This document shows, one piece after another, positions 33,152-41,633 of a DNA stretch of 64,000 nt (positions within the stretch are counted from its first letter, which is position 1; every line of letters begins with the position of its first letter). The notes beneath the pieces were generated by a model. That model saw nothing but the letters and a program-made list of their open reading frames with translations. It made no database searches and was not told the origin of the DNA. This stretch comes from Polynucleobacter corsicus (lineage in GTDB: Bacteria; Pseudomonadota; Gammaproteobacteria; Burkholderiales; Burkholderiaceae): the NCBI RefSeq assembly GCF_018688255.1, contig NZ_CP061314.1, forward strand, positions 868,001 to 932,000. Reading direction: 5' to 3'. Position numbers and translations under genes: made by a program.

Positions 33152-33192
33152 TTAGGCATAGGTCGTACATTCAAAGCTTGCAGGGCAAGCCA
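33152..33192 (+). repeat. tRNA-Arg(TCT) 3'-half remnant 4, most decayed
   Basis: Matches the tRNA from the anticodon loop to CCA at 32 of 41 aligned positions without gaps (TTAGGCATAGGTCGTACATT... ending AAGCCA). It is the outermost and most diverged copy, consistent with the oldest insertion. Confidence 0.8.
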
Positions 33193-33309
33193 ACTCCCAT
33201 TAGCTCTTTTTTCACACCTTTTGCACTATTTTTGGAATATTTGCCCTATTTAGTTTGATATATATACTAGTGCTGTTATTTTGATATTTATAGACGACGG
33301 GAGATATTC

Positions 33310-34224
33310 GTGAAAAGCAAAAAACTCAGTACTAACTATTTAATCGCTGCAGCATTTTTATTGGGTGCTGTAAACGCCCATGCTGCAAGTCCGACTATGG
33401 ATAAAATTAAATCTACTGGCGCGGTCACTATGGGTGTTCGTGAATCCTCTATCCCAATGTCATACACCACTGGTGATAGTCGCTTTGATGGCTATCACGT
33501 TGAAGTTTGCCGCATGATTTTGGCTGACGTAAAAGATAAGCTTGGCCTGAGCACTTTGCGAATTAACTATCAACCCGTGACATCTCAGAATCGCGTGCCT
33601 TTAGTTCAAAACGGCACGGTTGATATTGAGTGCGGCACAACGACTAACAATACTGCGCGCGCTAAGGATGTGGGCTTTGCAAATACCCTTTATGTTGAAG
33701 AGGTTCGCATTGCAGTTAAAGCAAATTCTGGCATCACCTCGATCGCCCAGCTAGCTGGTAAAAAAGTTGCTACCACTACCGGTACCACTTCAGTACAGTT
33801 ATTACGCAAGCATGAAAAAGCGAATGGGGTTAATTTTGACGAAGTATTTGGTAAGGATCATGCCGACAGCTTTTTATTGCTAGAGTCAGGCCGCGCAGAT
33901 GCGTTCGTAATGGATGGTTCAATCCTGGCTGGCAATATTGCTAATTCTAAGAATCCAAAGGACTTCAAGATTGTTGGTGAGGTACTGGCAACTGAGCCTA
34001 TTGCCATCATGGTCCCAAAAAATGATCCAGAGTTTAAAGCTGCCGTGAATGCGGCGATCGCCAAGATTGTGGCTAACGGCAATATGCCTAAGCTTTGGAA
34101 TAAATGGTTCTTAGCCCCAATTCCGCCGAAGAATATTGTTGTAGGTCTTGAATTGTCCCCGGCAACTAAAAACGCTTGGGCTAATCTCAACGACAAACCC
34201 GCCGAAGACTACAACAAGAAATAA
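33310..34224 (+). CDS. gltI: Glutamate/aspartate ABC transporter substrate-binding protein
   Basis: A 304-residue periplasmic binding protein with a signal peptide (YLIAAAFLLGAVNAHA) and the SBP family-3 fold: GAVTMGVRESSIPMSYTTGD, FDGYHVEVCRMI, VDIECGTTTNNTARAKDVGFA and KKVATTTGTTSVQLLRKHE. These match GltI-type acidic amino-acid binders. The start is GTG 33310 with GGGAG upstream. First gene of the gltIJKL operon. Confidence 0.93.
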   Translation: MKSKKLSTNYLIAAAFLLGAVNAHAASPTMDKIKSTGAVTMGVRESSIPMSYTTGDSRFDGYHVEVCRMILADVKDKLGLSTLRINYQPVTSQNRVPLVQNGTVDIECGTTTNNTARAKDVGFANTLYVEEVRIAVKANSGITSIAQLAGKKVATTTGTTSVQLLRKHEKANGVNFDEVFGKDHADSFLLLESGRADAFVMDGSILAGNIANSKNPKDFKIVGEVLATEPIAIMVPKNDPEFKAAVNAAIAKIVANGNMPKLWNKWFLAPIPPKNIVVGLELSPATKNAWANLNDKPAEDYNKK

Positions 34225-34256
34225 TTGCTAGTCATCACTAATAACGAGCCAACAAT

Positions 34257-35045
34257 ATGTCTTTAGATTTGGGTGTTTTTTGTAAGAACACCTTAGACGG
34301 AGAAGTGGTGGATCACTGCTTCTCCGCACTGTTTGGTTTAGCTCAAAACAGTGATCCAAGTTATTTGGACTGGCTGTTGAAGGCCTGGGGCTGGACTTTG
34401 GCGGTGGCAGCCCTTAGTTTAACGATTGCGTTAATTCTGGGGGCGGTGATGGGTACTCTACGTACTCTGCCAACCACCAGTCTTCTTAATAGGTGGCTGA
34501 TTCGTATTTCTACTGCTTGGGTGGAGCTATTCAGAAACATCCCTATCTTGGTTCAAGTATTTCTTTGGTATCACGTCATTCCATCTTTTGTATTGCCCTT
34601 AAAGTCACTGCCATCTTATTGGTTGGTGAGTATTGCTCTAGGTTTCTTTACATCTGCTCGTATAGCTGAGCAGGTGAGGGCGGGTATTCAGGCTTTACCT
34701 AGTGGACAAACGGCTGCTGCAACTGCATTAGGCTTAACAACCCTGCAAACTTACCGTTACGTTATCTTGCCAATGGCATTGCGGATTGTGATGCCACCAC
34801 TGACCTCGGAGAGCATGAATCTCATCAAAAACTCTTCGGTGGCTTTTGCGGTTTCTGTACCAGAGCTAACCTTATTTGCAATGCAGGCTCAGGAAGAAAC
34901 ATCTAAGGGTGTTGAAATCTATTTAGCAGTAACCTTGCTATACGCGCTCTCGGCATTCGCAGTGAATCGAGTAATGACACTAATTGAAAAGCGTAATCGC
35001 ATTCCAGGGTTTATTGTTTCCAATGACGCAAGCTTGGCTCACTAG
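34257..35045 (+). CDS. gltJ: Glutamate/aspartate ABC transporter permease GltJ
   Basis: A 262-residue inner-membrane permease of the His/Glu/Gln family. The first helix follows LDWLLKAWGWTLAVAALSLTIAL, and the cytoplasmic EAA-like loop is RAGIQALPSGQTAAATALGLTTLQTYRYVILPMALR. It forms a heteromeric channel with GltK. It follows gltI by 32 bases. Confidence 0.93.
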   Translation: MSLDLGVFCKNTLDGEVVDHCFSALFGLAQNSDPSYLDWLLKAWGWTLAVAALSLTIALILGAVMGTLRTLPTTSLLNRWLIRISTAWVELFRNIPILVQVFLWYHVIPSFVLPLKSLPSYWLVSIALGFFTSARIAEQVRAGIQALPSGQTAAATALGLTTLQTYRYVILPMALRIVMPPLTSESMNLIKNSSVAFAVSVPELTLFAMQAQEETSKGVEIYLAVTLLYALSAFAVNRVMTLIEKRNRIPGFIVSNDASLAH

Positions 35046-35065
35046 ATATTGATGGGATCAATGAC

Positions 35066-35734
35066 ATGCTGAGCTTAGACCTGAGTTTTTATAATTGGGA
35101 ATTATTCACCAACTATATTTTGAAGGGCTTGGTATTTAGTGTTCAGTTAACTGTCTTTGCAACAGTCGGAGGCATCCTTTTTGGGACATTTTTAGCCTTA
35201 ATGCGTTTATCTGGACGGCCTACATTGGTATATCCCGCCACCTTTTACGTGAACACCATGCGATCCATTCCTCTGGTGATGGTAATCCTCTGGTTTTTCT
35301 TGCTGATCCCGATGTTGATTGGCAGACCCATTGGCGCTGATCTCTCGGCCACGATTACTTTCATCGCATTTGAGGCGGCATTTTTCTCAGAAATTGTGCG
35401 CGCTGGCATTCAATCCGTACCGAAAGGACAGAGCTATGCAGGGGAAGCTTTGGGTATGACTTACGGCCAAAACATGCGTCTGGTAGTTTTGCCCCAAGCT
35501 TTTAGAAACATGATCCCTGTTTTTATGACTCAGACTATTGTCTTGTTTCAAGATACCTCATTGGTATATGCCATTGGCGCATACGACCTACTTAAGGGAT
35601 TTGAGATTGCTGGTAAAAATTACGGCCGCCCAATTGAAACCTATATTCTGGCTGCAGCAACTTATTTTGTAATTTGTTTTTCGCTCTCTAAAGTGGTTCG
35701 CAAGATACAAGCTAGAGTCGCTATTATTCGCTAA
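35066..35734 (+). CDS. gltK: Glutamate/aspartate ABC transporter permease GltK
   Basis: A 222-residue permease with five helices and the EAA-like loop VRAGIQSVPKGQSYAGEALGMTYGQNMRLVVLPQAFRNMIP. It starts 20 bases after gltJ and is the second permease of the acidic amino-acid importer. Confidence 0.93.
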   Translation: MLSLDLSFYNWELFTNYILKGLVFSVQLTVFATVGGILFGTFLALMRLSGRPTLVYPATFYVNTMRSIPLVMVILWFFLLIPMLIGRPIGADLSATITFIAFEAAFFSEIVRAGIQSVPKGQSYAGEALGMTYGQNMRLVVLPQAFRNMIPVFMTQTIVLFQDTSLVYAIGAYDLLKGFEIAGKNYGRPIETYILAAATYFVICFSLSKVVRKIQARVAIIR

Positions 35735-35764
35735 TCTCATCCGGTATAAATTAAATAGATCATC

Positions 35765-36499
35765 ATGATTGAACTTCAAAGCGTGTCCAAATGGTATGGC
35801 TCATTTCAGGTGCTCACTGATTGCTCAACTTCGATTAAAAAAGGTGAGGTGGTGGTGATTTGTGGTCCCTCTGGCTCTGGTAAATCTACTTTGATTAAAA
35901 CTATTAATGCTCTTGAGCCCTTTCAGGCGGGTGAGATTACCGTTGATGGAATTGCGCTACATGACGCAAAAACTAATCTACCAAAGTTACGTTCACGTGT
36001 TGGCATGGTGTTTCAACACTTTGAGCTTTTCCCGCATCTCAGTGTTACCGAGAATTTGACTCTTGCTCAAATGAAGGTCTTGGGTAGATCGGTAGATGAA
36101 GCCAAGACTCATGGCCTCAAGTATCTAGAGCGTGTTGGGCTAATGGCTCAAAAGGATAAGTTTCCTGGGCAGTTATCTGGTGGCCAGCAGCAACGAGTTG
36201 CGATTGCACGTGCTTTGAGCATGGATCCGATTGTGATGTTGTTTGATGAGCCAACGTCAGCTCTAGACCCTGAGATGGTGGGAGAGGTATTAGATGTCAT
36301 GGTGAAGCTCGCCCATGAGGGGATGACGATGTGCTGCGTTACCCATGAAATGGGCTTTGCTCGCAAGGTAAGTCACCGCGTGATTTTTATGGACCAGGGA
36401 AAAATCATTGAGGACTGCAGTAAAGGCGAGTTCTTTGGCAATCCCGAAGCGAGATCGCCGAGAGCCAAGGATTTCCTTTCAAAAATCTTGGATCACTGA
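35765..36499 (+). CDS. gltL: Glutamate/aspartate ABC transporter ATPase GltL
   Basis: A 244-residue ABC ATPase: Walker A GPSGSGKST, VGMVFQHFELFPHLSV (Q-loop typical of polar amino-acid importers), signature LSGGQQQRVAIARAL, Walker B VMLFDEPTSALDPEMVGEV and THEMGFARKV. It powers GltIJK. Last gene of the operon. Confidence 0.95.
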   Translation: MIELQSVSKWYGSFQVLTDCSTSIKKGEVVVICGPSGSGKSTLIKTINALEPFQAGEITVDGIALHDAKTNLPKLRSRVGMVFQHFELFPHLSVTENLTLAQMKVLGRSVDEAKTHGLKYLERVGLMAQKDKFPGQLSGGQQQRVAIARALSMDPIVMLFDEPTSALDPEMVGEVLDVMVKLAHEGMTMCCVTHEMGFARKVSHRVIFMDQGKIIEDCSKGEFFGNPEARSPRAKDFLSKILDH

Positions 36500-36551
36500 C
36501 CTTAATCTCCATCCCAGCAAAAAACTTCTTTGCCCCCCTGTTTGGTCTAGA

Positions 36552-36890
36552 ATGATTGTCATGACTATGACTTTGGTTTTGCGTGCTACCTCCTTCATCA
36601 TGACTCTGGCTCTACTAGGTGCCTGTACTGTAGATAAGCTCGAGGCTAGGTTACAGGCTGACCCACAATGTAAATCAGTCATGAATGCTAAAACGGGGGC
36701 TTTAATGCCATGCCCGGGTACCGATAAAGAGTTTTATAAATCTACTCCTGCCCTAAATACAATCCCCCCAAAGGCAGCTCAAGCTGAAGTAAAACAAGCA
36801 CTAACTCCAAAAGCAGTTGTTGCGCCAGTAGAGTGCAAGCCACAACTGCATCAAAAGTCAGGCAGTTTGATGCCTTGCCCGGCACCTTAG
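36552..36890 (+). CDS. Small lipoprotein with a duplicated C...LMPCP motif
   Basis: A 112-residue protein with a lipobox (ALLGAC) after a hydrophobic stretch. The mature part contains two copies of a Cys-rich motif, CKSVMNAKTGALMPCPG and CKPQLHQKSGSLMPCPA, separated by a Pro/Ala/Lys-rich linker. ATG 36552 is chosen; ATG 36561 would also fit. The family is unknown. Each repeat could be a disulfide loop in the periplasm. Confidence 0.65.
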   Translation: MIVMTMTLVLRATSFIMTLALLGACTVDKLEARLQADPQCKSVMNAKTGALMPCPGTDKEFYKSTPALNTIPPKAAQAEVKQALTPKAVVAPVECKPQLHQKSGSLMPCPAP

Positions 36891-36980
36891 ATTGGTTTAA
36901 TTCATCGTTTGCATTAAGCGTATGATTTAGCAATCCTAGCTGTAAGGCTAATTTCAAGCAAACCACTCACCGGAAAAAAT

Positions 36981-37667
36981 ATGAACAAATTAGGCGCTTT
37001 AGTTGCAGCAATCTCTACAGCTGCTTTGTTGGCCGCTTGTAGCAATACGCCTAAATTGGCAAGTCAACCAATGCCGAAGTCTGGTTTTTTGGCAAATTAC
37101 TCAGTACTAGTGCCAATGGCAACATCTGAAGCTGACACTCGTATTTGGAGATACCGTAAAGCTGGTGTAAATCCAGCTACCTATACCGCAGTGATCTTGG
37201 ATCCAATCTACTTGAACCAAAATGCTACGAAGGAGCTTTCTCCAGAGGTCATTAATCAAGCCAAGATAGCGTTGCAAGATTCTATGGTGAATGCAGTGAA
37301 CAGTCGTGGCAACATTAAGATCGTCAATCAACCCGGCCCTGGTGTTGCTCGAATCTCCGTTGGTATTACCGGTGCAGAGAGTTCTGCAGATAGCCTGCAG
37401 CCATGGAATTTCACGCCGATTGGCTTGGCAATGAATGCGGCTGCTTATGCAGGTGGTGTCAACTCTAAAACACCAGCAATGTTGGTAGAGAGCAAGATTA
37501 CCGATAGTCAAACTAAAGAAGTCATTGGTGAGGGCTTAGTCACTATTCAGGGCGAGTCTTTCCGCACGGGTGGCGGTTCAGTTGAATCATTTGTGGCCAT
37601 GGCTAAGAAAGTAGTCAAGGTAGCAATGGAGACTTCGGCTGATCCAAGAGCAACTGCTACAAAATAA
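36981..37667 (+). CDS. DUF3313 family lipoprotein
   Basis: A 228-residue lipoprotein: signal and lipobox AALLAAC, then SGFLANYSVLVP, WRYRKAGVNPATYTAVILDPIYL and a C-terminal VESKITDSQTKEVIGEG region, the pattern of DUF3313 outer-membrane-associated lipoproteins. Function unknown. It is followed after 8 bases by the EF-hand gene, probably one operon. Confidence 0.83.
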   Translation: MNKLGALVAAISTAALLAACSNTPKLASQPMPKSGFLANYSVLVPMATSEADTRIWRYRKAGVNPATYTAVILDPIYLNQNATKELSPEVINQAKIALQDSMVNAVNSRGNIKIVNQPGPGVARISVGITGAESSADSLQPWNFTPIGLAMNAAAYAGGVNSKTPAMLVESKITDSQTKEVIGEGLVTIQGESFRTGGGSVESFVAMAKKVVKVAMETSADPRATATK

Positions 37668-37675
37668 GGGGCCCT

Positions 37676-37939
37676 GTGCGATTTTCTATCGGTGACTTAT
37701 GCTTCATTGGTGTGGCAGCATTCATGTTCGTAACGGCGCCTTCCTATGCTGATGAAGCCTCACGTAATAAAGAGATTCAAGAGCGCTTTGCCAAATGCGA
37801 TACCAATCGAGACGGCAAGTTGACTAAGGATGAGGCTAAAGGCTGTATGCCTCGAATCTATGACCATTTTGGCAGAATTGACGAGCAGGGCAGGGGCTAT
37901 GTCACTGTTGCCCAAATTCAGGCAATGGCAGATCGTTAA
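37676..37939 (+). CDS. Exported EF-hand protein
   Basis: An 87-residue protein with a signal peptide (FIGVAAFMFVTAPSYA) and one good EF-hand loop DTNRDGKLTKDE, plus a second degenerate one, RIDEQGRGYVTVAQI. It is probably a periplasmic calcium-binding protein. The start is GTG 37676. It ends one base before the convergent ppk2 gene. Confidence 0.83.
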   Translation: MRFSIGDLCFIGVAAFMFVTAPSYADEASRNKEIQERFAKCDTNRDGKLTKDEAKGCMPRIYDHFGRIDEQGRGYVTVAQIQAMADR

Positions 37940-37940
37940 T

Positions 37941-38714
37941 CTATTGAGCGAGCTTCGGTAATTTTTTAGAATTCGCAGGCCAAGTCAGCACAATCTTTGG
38001 ATCAAACTTTAAGATCTTCTTATCTTTATTTGGGTAGTCAACTCGTAACAATAAATTAGCAATCAGATTGAGGTGCGCAAGCTTTTTATCGTTAGCACTA
38101 ACAACAGTCCATGGAGCATCTGATGAGCTCGTTTTCTTGAGCATGCTGTCTCTAGCATCTGAGTAGGCGTCCCACATCTTCTGCGCCTTTTGGTCTATCG
38201 GACTAATCTTCCATTGCTTTAGTGGATCTTTGGCGCGATCCTTGAGCCGGGCTGCTTGCTCTTCTTTGCTGATATCTAGGTAATACTTCATTAGCTGAAT
38301 ATCTGATCTGACTAGTAAAGATTCAAAATCATTGACCGTATTCATAAACTGCTTGTACTGGTCATCAGTGCAAAATCCCATGACTTTTTCAACGCCCGCC
38401 CGGTTATACCAACTGCGGTTGAACAAAACGAATTCACCAGCAGTCGGAAGTTGAGCAACATATCTTTGGAAGTACCATTCACCTTCCTCGAGCGGGGAGG
38501 GCTTATTCAAGGCAACGACTCTACAGTCTCTGGGACTTAAATGTTCCGCAATGCTTTTGATGGACCCATCTTTACCAGCAGTATCGCGCCCCTCTAAAAT
38601 GACTAAGAGGCGCTTGCCTTTTTGGATCATATGACGCTGAAGTTTGACTAATTCAATTTGAAGAAGTCTGAGGTCTGCCTCGTAAGTATGTTCATGAATT
38701 TCTGATTTACTCAC
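37941..38714 (-). CDS. ppk2: Polyphosphate kinase 2 (PPK2)
   Basis: A 257-residue PPK2-family enzyme: ILEGRDTAGKDGSIKSIAEHLSPRDCRVVAL (Walker A-like GRDTAGKDG), GEWYFQRYVAQLP and FNRSWYNRAGVEKVMGFC (Walker B-like region), LMKYYLDISKEEQAARL. It transfers phosphate between polyphosphate and nucleotides; single-domain class. It is followed by an AlgP-like gene in the same direction. Confidence 0.93.
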   Translation of the reverse strand: MSKSEIHEHTYEADLRLLQIELVKLQRHMIQKGKRLLVILEGRDTAGKDGSIKSIAEHLSPRDCRVVALNKPSPLEEGEWYFQRYVAQLPTAGEFVLFNRSWYNRAGVEKVMGFCTDDQYKQFMNTVNDFESLLVRSDIQLMKYYLDISKEEQAARLKDRAKDPLKQWKISPIDQKAQKMWDAYSDARDSMLKKTSSSDAPWTVVSANDKKLAHLNLIANLLLRVDYPNKDKKILKFDPKIVLTWPANSKKLPKLAQ

Positions 38715-38738
38715 GGGCAGCCTTCACTATGCAATTGA

Positions 38739-39014
38739 CTATGCAGCGCTTGTTGCTGGAGCCACTTTTTTTACAACAGCCTTCTTAGCTACAGCTTTTT
38801 TAGCGGGAGCTCTTTTTGTTACTACTTTTTTTGCTGGCGCTTTCTTGGCTACGACTTTCTTAGCAGGTGCTTTTTTGGAGGCTACCTTTTTAGCTGGAGC
38901 TTTTTTCTCAAGCTTATCTAATGCTTTTGCTAGTTTGTCAATAAGCTTCTCTCTATCTGACTCGAGCTTATCCAGTTTTTTCAATAATTGCTTCACTAAT
39001 TTTTTTTGACTCAT
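38739..39014 (-). CDS. Lys/Ala/Pro-rich histone H1-like (AlgP-like) protein
   Basis: A 91-residue basic protein. The first 35 residues form a charged coiled-coil-like helix (QLLKKLDKLESDREKLIDKLAKALDK), then KKAPAKKV-type repeats (KAPAKKVASKKAPAKKVVA...) to the end. It resembles AlgP and histone H1-like proteins that bind DNA non-specifically or polyphosphate. It lies 24 bases upstream of ppk2, suggesting a link to polyphosphate; this is inference. Confidence 0.7.
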   Translation of the reverse strand: MSQKKLVKQLLKKLDKLESDREKLIDKLAKALDKLEKKAPAKKVASKKAPAKKVVAKKAPAKKVVTKRAPAKKAVAKKAVVKKVAPATSAA

Positions 39015-39222
39015 GGCGCATTCCTTTCAAGAGGGGGCTGTTTATTCAATCTGCGTAAATAGCTGATATCTAGCTCTCAATCCTACGTTTTATTAGGATG
39101 AGTTTCAAGCGATTGTGACAGTAAGGCCCATATTTAATTTGGCTCTGCACTTATTTTATCCTCGGCAAGAACATCGAGTTAATATTTAACCTTACGTCCC
39201 ATTATTAAAAGAAGGCATCCAT

Positions 39223-40227
39223 ATGCGTCTGTCCATCAAATACCTCTTCTCCATTAGCTTGTTGATCTTAAGTTCTTTGGCTGCCGCGCAAAAAAATGAT
39301 GCCATTATTCAGACGGGGCAAGTGCAGGAGGCCATAGCCCGAGGCGCAATTCTTTGGGATGTACGCGATGAAAAGAGTTACTTAGAGGGGCATATCCCTG
39401 GCGCAATCAATATTGGTGATGCAGGCAATATTCTGAGAGATGCAAATAAAGAGGACTACATCGCTACTGCAAAAATTCAATCGATTTTTAATGCTGCTGG
39501 ACTCGATGTAAATAAAGACATTGTGGTGTACGGCTCTCGTGGAAATCCGTATGCTTACTTCGGCCTTTATACGATTCATTATTTTGGCGGTAAGCAGGCA
39601 CAAATCTATCACGACGGAGTTGATGCTTGGAAGTCAGCTGGATTAGCTCTCCAAAAGGAGCGCCCCAATCTACCGGCTGTCTCCGTAACCCTCGTGCCTC
39701 AGCCTCAGTTGCTGGTGACGAATGAGGAGATGCTGAAGTTGACTCAATCTAAATCAGTCCAGATTATTGATGTGCGAACTCCCGATGAGTTTTCTGGCAA
39801 AGATGTTCGTGCGATTCGAGGAGGTCATATTCCTAATGCGATCAATATTCCCTTCGAGGAAAATTGGCAGGATCCTGCTACGTCTATCAAGCTTGGTAAG
39901 AAGCAAGTTTCCGATAATTCGGGAATGACTCTGAAAAGTCAGGCAGATTTGAAAAAGTTGTATTCAAACCTGGATCCTAATCAAGATACAGTGGTCTATT
40001 GCCAAAGTGGCGTACGTGCCGCTGAAACAGCCACAGTCCTCAAAAATCTGGGCTTTAAGAAGGTGAAGGTATATGACTCATCCTGGCTGGGTTGGGGAAA
40101 TAATCTGAAGGCCCAGGTGTCCGAGGAAAGCTTCTTAAATGTAGGCGCTCTCAACGCCAAAATATCTGCAATGCAAAACAAGATTAATCAGCTGGAAGAG
40201 GCTTTAAAGGCGAAAAGTAGCAATTAG
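39223..40227 (+). CDS. Exported two-domain rhodanese (sulfurtransferase)
   Basis: A 334-residue protein with a signal peptide (LFSISLLILSSLAAA) and two rhodanese domains. The first has LWDVRDEKSYLEGHIPGAINIGD but its active-site loop reads VVYGSRGNPY, without Cys. The second has IDVRTPDEFSGKDVRAIRGGHIPNAINIPF and the catalytic Cys in VVYCQSGVRAAET. It likely moves sulfane sulfur in the periplasm; the first domain is structural. The C-terminus is a short coiled coil. Followed by a terminator. Confidence 0.88.
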   Translation: MRLSIKYLFSISLLILSSLAAAQKNDAIIQTGQVQEAIARGAILWDVRDEKSYLEGHIPGAINIGDAGNILRDANKEDYIATAKIQSIFNAAGLDVNKDIVVYGSRGNPYAYFGLYTIHYFGGKQAQIYHDGVDAWKSAGLALQKERPNLPAVSVTLVPQPQLLVTNEEMLKLTQSKSVQIIDVRTPDEFSGKDVRAIRGGHIPNAINIPFEENWQDPATSIKLGKKQVSDNSGMTLKSQADLKKLYSNLDPNQDTVVYCQSGVRAAETATVLKNLGFKKVKVYDSSWLGWGNNLKAQVSEESFLNVGALNAKISAMQNKINQLEEALKAKSSN

Positions 40228-40265
40228 TACCATCTATTGCTTGCCCTTGGGGCTTTAAATTGAAA

Positions 40266-40300
40266 AACCCCAGAGAGGAGATCTTCTGGGGTTATTTTTT
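40266..40300 (+). terminator. Terminator after the rhodanese gene
   Basis: AACCCCAGA pairs with TCTGGGGTT around a purine-rich loop and is followed by a T-run. Confidence 0.85.
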
Positions 40301-40312
40301 GAGTAAAGCGGC

Positions 40313-40498
40313 TTACTCTGGGTGGAAGTTATTGCTGGCCATAAAGCTAATAGTGCGCTCAAAGCCCAAAATACGGATGTAACGCCAGGCGATATCGCGG
40401 TATTTGCTATCTAAATAGCCAATAGCGACTTCAGGCGTCCTTTTGGACAAGTCGATCTGTTCAATTGTGCGGGCCCAACGTTTTAGTCTTGTTGACAT
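40313..40498 (-). CDS. Small conserved-looking hypothetical protein
   Basis: A 61-residue basic protein (MSTRLKRWARTIEQIDLSKR...DIAWRYIRILGFERTISF) with amphipathic helices and no signal. ATG 40498 has an excellent GGAGGT site 7 bases upstream; the frame upstream is open but unsupported. Family unknown. Confidence 0.6.
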   Translation of the reverse strand: MSTRLKRWARTIEQIDLSKRTPEVAIGYLDSKYRDIAWRYIRILGFERTISFMASNNFHPE

Positions 40499-40604
40499 AT
40501 TTACTACCTCCATGAGCATACAACGCATGGAAAAGTGCTTGGGATGACAGGGATAAGTAATATTTTTAAAGAAAGTAACCAAAACCAGTCAAATTGGCGG
40601 TTTT

Positions 40605-41009
40605 TTATCCTTTAAGCTTGTTTTCTGCCGCGGCCCGCTCTTTTTTTGCTGCCTTAGCCCGCGCCTTGATGGGTTTCAGGAACATCAGTAGACAGACAAA
40701 CCCGACTGTTCCAATGGCCGTTTCTAGGGCGGCCATCCAGAAATTGACTCCAGTCTCCAAAATACGGACCAAGCCCTCGGTAATGTAGAGCAGGATCAGC
40801 ATAGAGGCCCATTGCATGGTGTACACATTACCTTTCCATAGGCCTGGAATGGCAAATAACAAGGGGACGGCCTTGAGAACGAGCCAGGAGCCTTCCGGCC
40901 TGAGTGGCGAGATAAACCATTCCCAAGCTACGCACAGGATAAATAGGTCAACAAAAGCTGCCGTAGCGATGAGTTGGTAGGGGTTTTTGGAGAGCCAGCT
41001 TTTGAGCAT
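40605..41009 (-). CDS. DUF2069 family membrane protein
   Basis: A 134-residue protein with four helices: YQLIATAAFVDLFILCVAWEW, VLKAVPLLFAIPGLWKGNVYT, QWASMLILLYITEGLVRI and FWMAALETAIGTVGFVCLLMFL. The LPLL..GL..G..YT.QW.SM..L.Y..EG pattern is that of DUF2069. Function unknown. Its stop and start spacing with wrbA (3 bases) places it in the same operon. Confidence 0.85.
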   Translation of the reverse strand: MLKSWLSKNPYQLIATAAFVDLFILCVAWEWFISPLRPEGSWLVLKAVPLLFAIPGLWKGNVYTMQWASMLILLYITEGLVRILETGVNFWMAALETAIGTVGFVCLLMFLKPIKARAKAAKKERAAAENKLKG

Positions 41010-41012
41010 AAA

Positions 41013-41615
41013 TTACCCTTGAATGAGTTTGAGTGCCGCAATTGCCAGGCGTTTGCCTTGGGCAATGGCTAGCCGTTGCTCTTCAGCGCTAATCGGCGCT
41101 CGACCATCAGCATGCGCCACGTGGGTAACGCCATAAGGACTGCCACCACTTGAAGTGCTCATCAGATCGGGCTCGCTATAAGGAAGACCCATGAGCATCA
41201 TGCCGTGGTGAAGTAGGGGAATCATCATGGTCAGAAGGGTGCTTTCTTGACCGCCGTGCAGACTACCTGTACTTGTAAAGACGCAGGCTGGTTTACCAAC
41301 CAGGGCGCCATTGAGCCATTCTGAAGAGCTACCATCCCAAAAGTATTTCATGGGAGCGGCCATATTGCCAAAGCGCGTAGGGGAGCCCAGAGCTAGACCA
41401 ATGCATTCTTTTAAGTCGGCGTATTCAACATACGGGGCACCATCAGTTGGGACGGTTGCCTCTGTAGCTTCGCATACTGTGGAGATCGTTGGAACAGTGC
41501 GTAGCCTGGCGTTAACACCTGGGACGCTTTCAATACCTTCGGCAATCAGTCGAGCTAAGTCTCGGGTTGCTCCATAGCGTGAGTAGTACAAAACTAAAAT
41601 GTCAGATTGGCTCAT
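41013..41615 (-). CDS. wrbA: NAD(P)H:quinone oxidoreductase (WrbA)
   Basis: A 200-residue flavodoxin-like protein: ILVLYYSRYGATRDLARLIAEGI (FMN phosphate loop), ALGSPTRFGNMAAPMKYFWDGS, FTSTGSLHGGQESTLLTMMIPLLHHGMMLMG. WrbA reduces quinones by two electrons using FMN. It is divergent from the YihY gene, whose frame overlaps its start region slightly upstream. Confidence 0.94.
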   Translation of the reverse strand: MSQSDILVLYYSRYGATRDLARLIAEGIESVPGVNARLRTVPTISTVCEATEATVPTDGAPYVEYADLKECIGLALGSPTRFGNMAAPMKYFWDGSSSEWLNGALVGKPACVFTSTGSLHGGQESTLLTMMIPLLHHGMMLMGLPYSEPDLMSTSSGGSPYGVTHVAHADGRAPISAEEQRLAIAQGKRLAIAALKLIQG

Positions 41616-41633
41616 ATTCTTCTCTTATCTCTT

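Noticed and set aside
36408..36551. Upstream extension of the small lipoprotein gene
   Set aside because: It lies within gltL and has no signal peptide; the lipoprotein signal begins at ATG 36552.
38739..39014. Repetitive DNA resembling a short repeat array
   Set aside because: The repeats are coding KKAPAKK units of an AlgP-like protein, without conserved spacers; not a CRISPR array. No CRISPR array was seen anywhere in the window.
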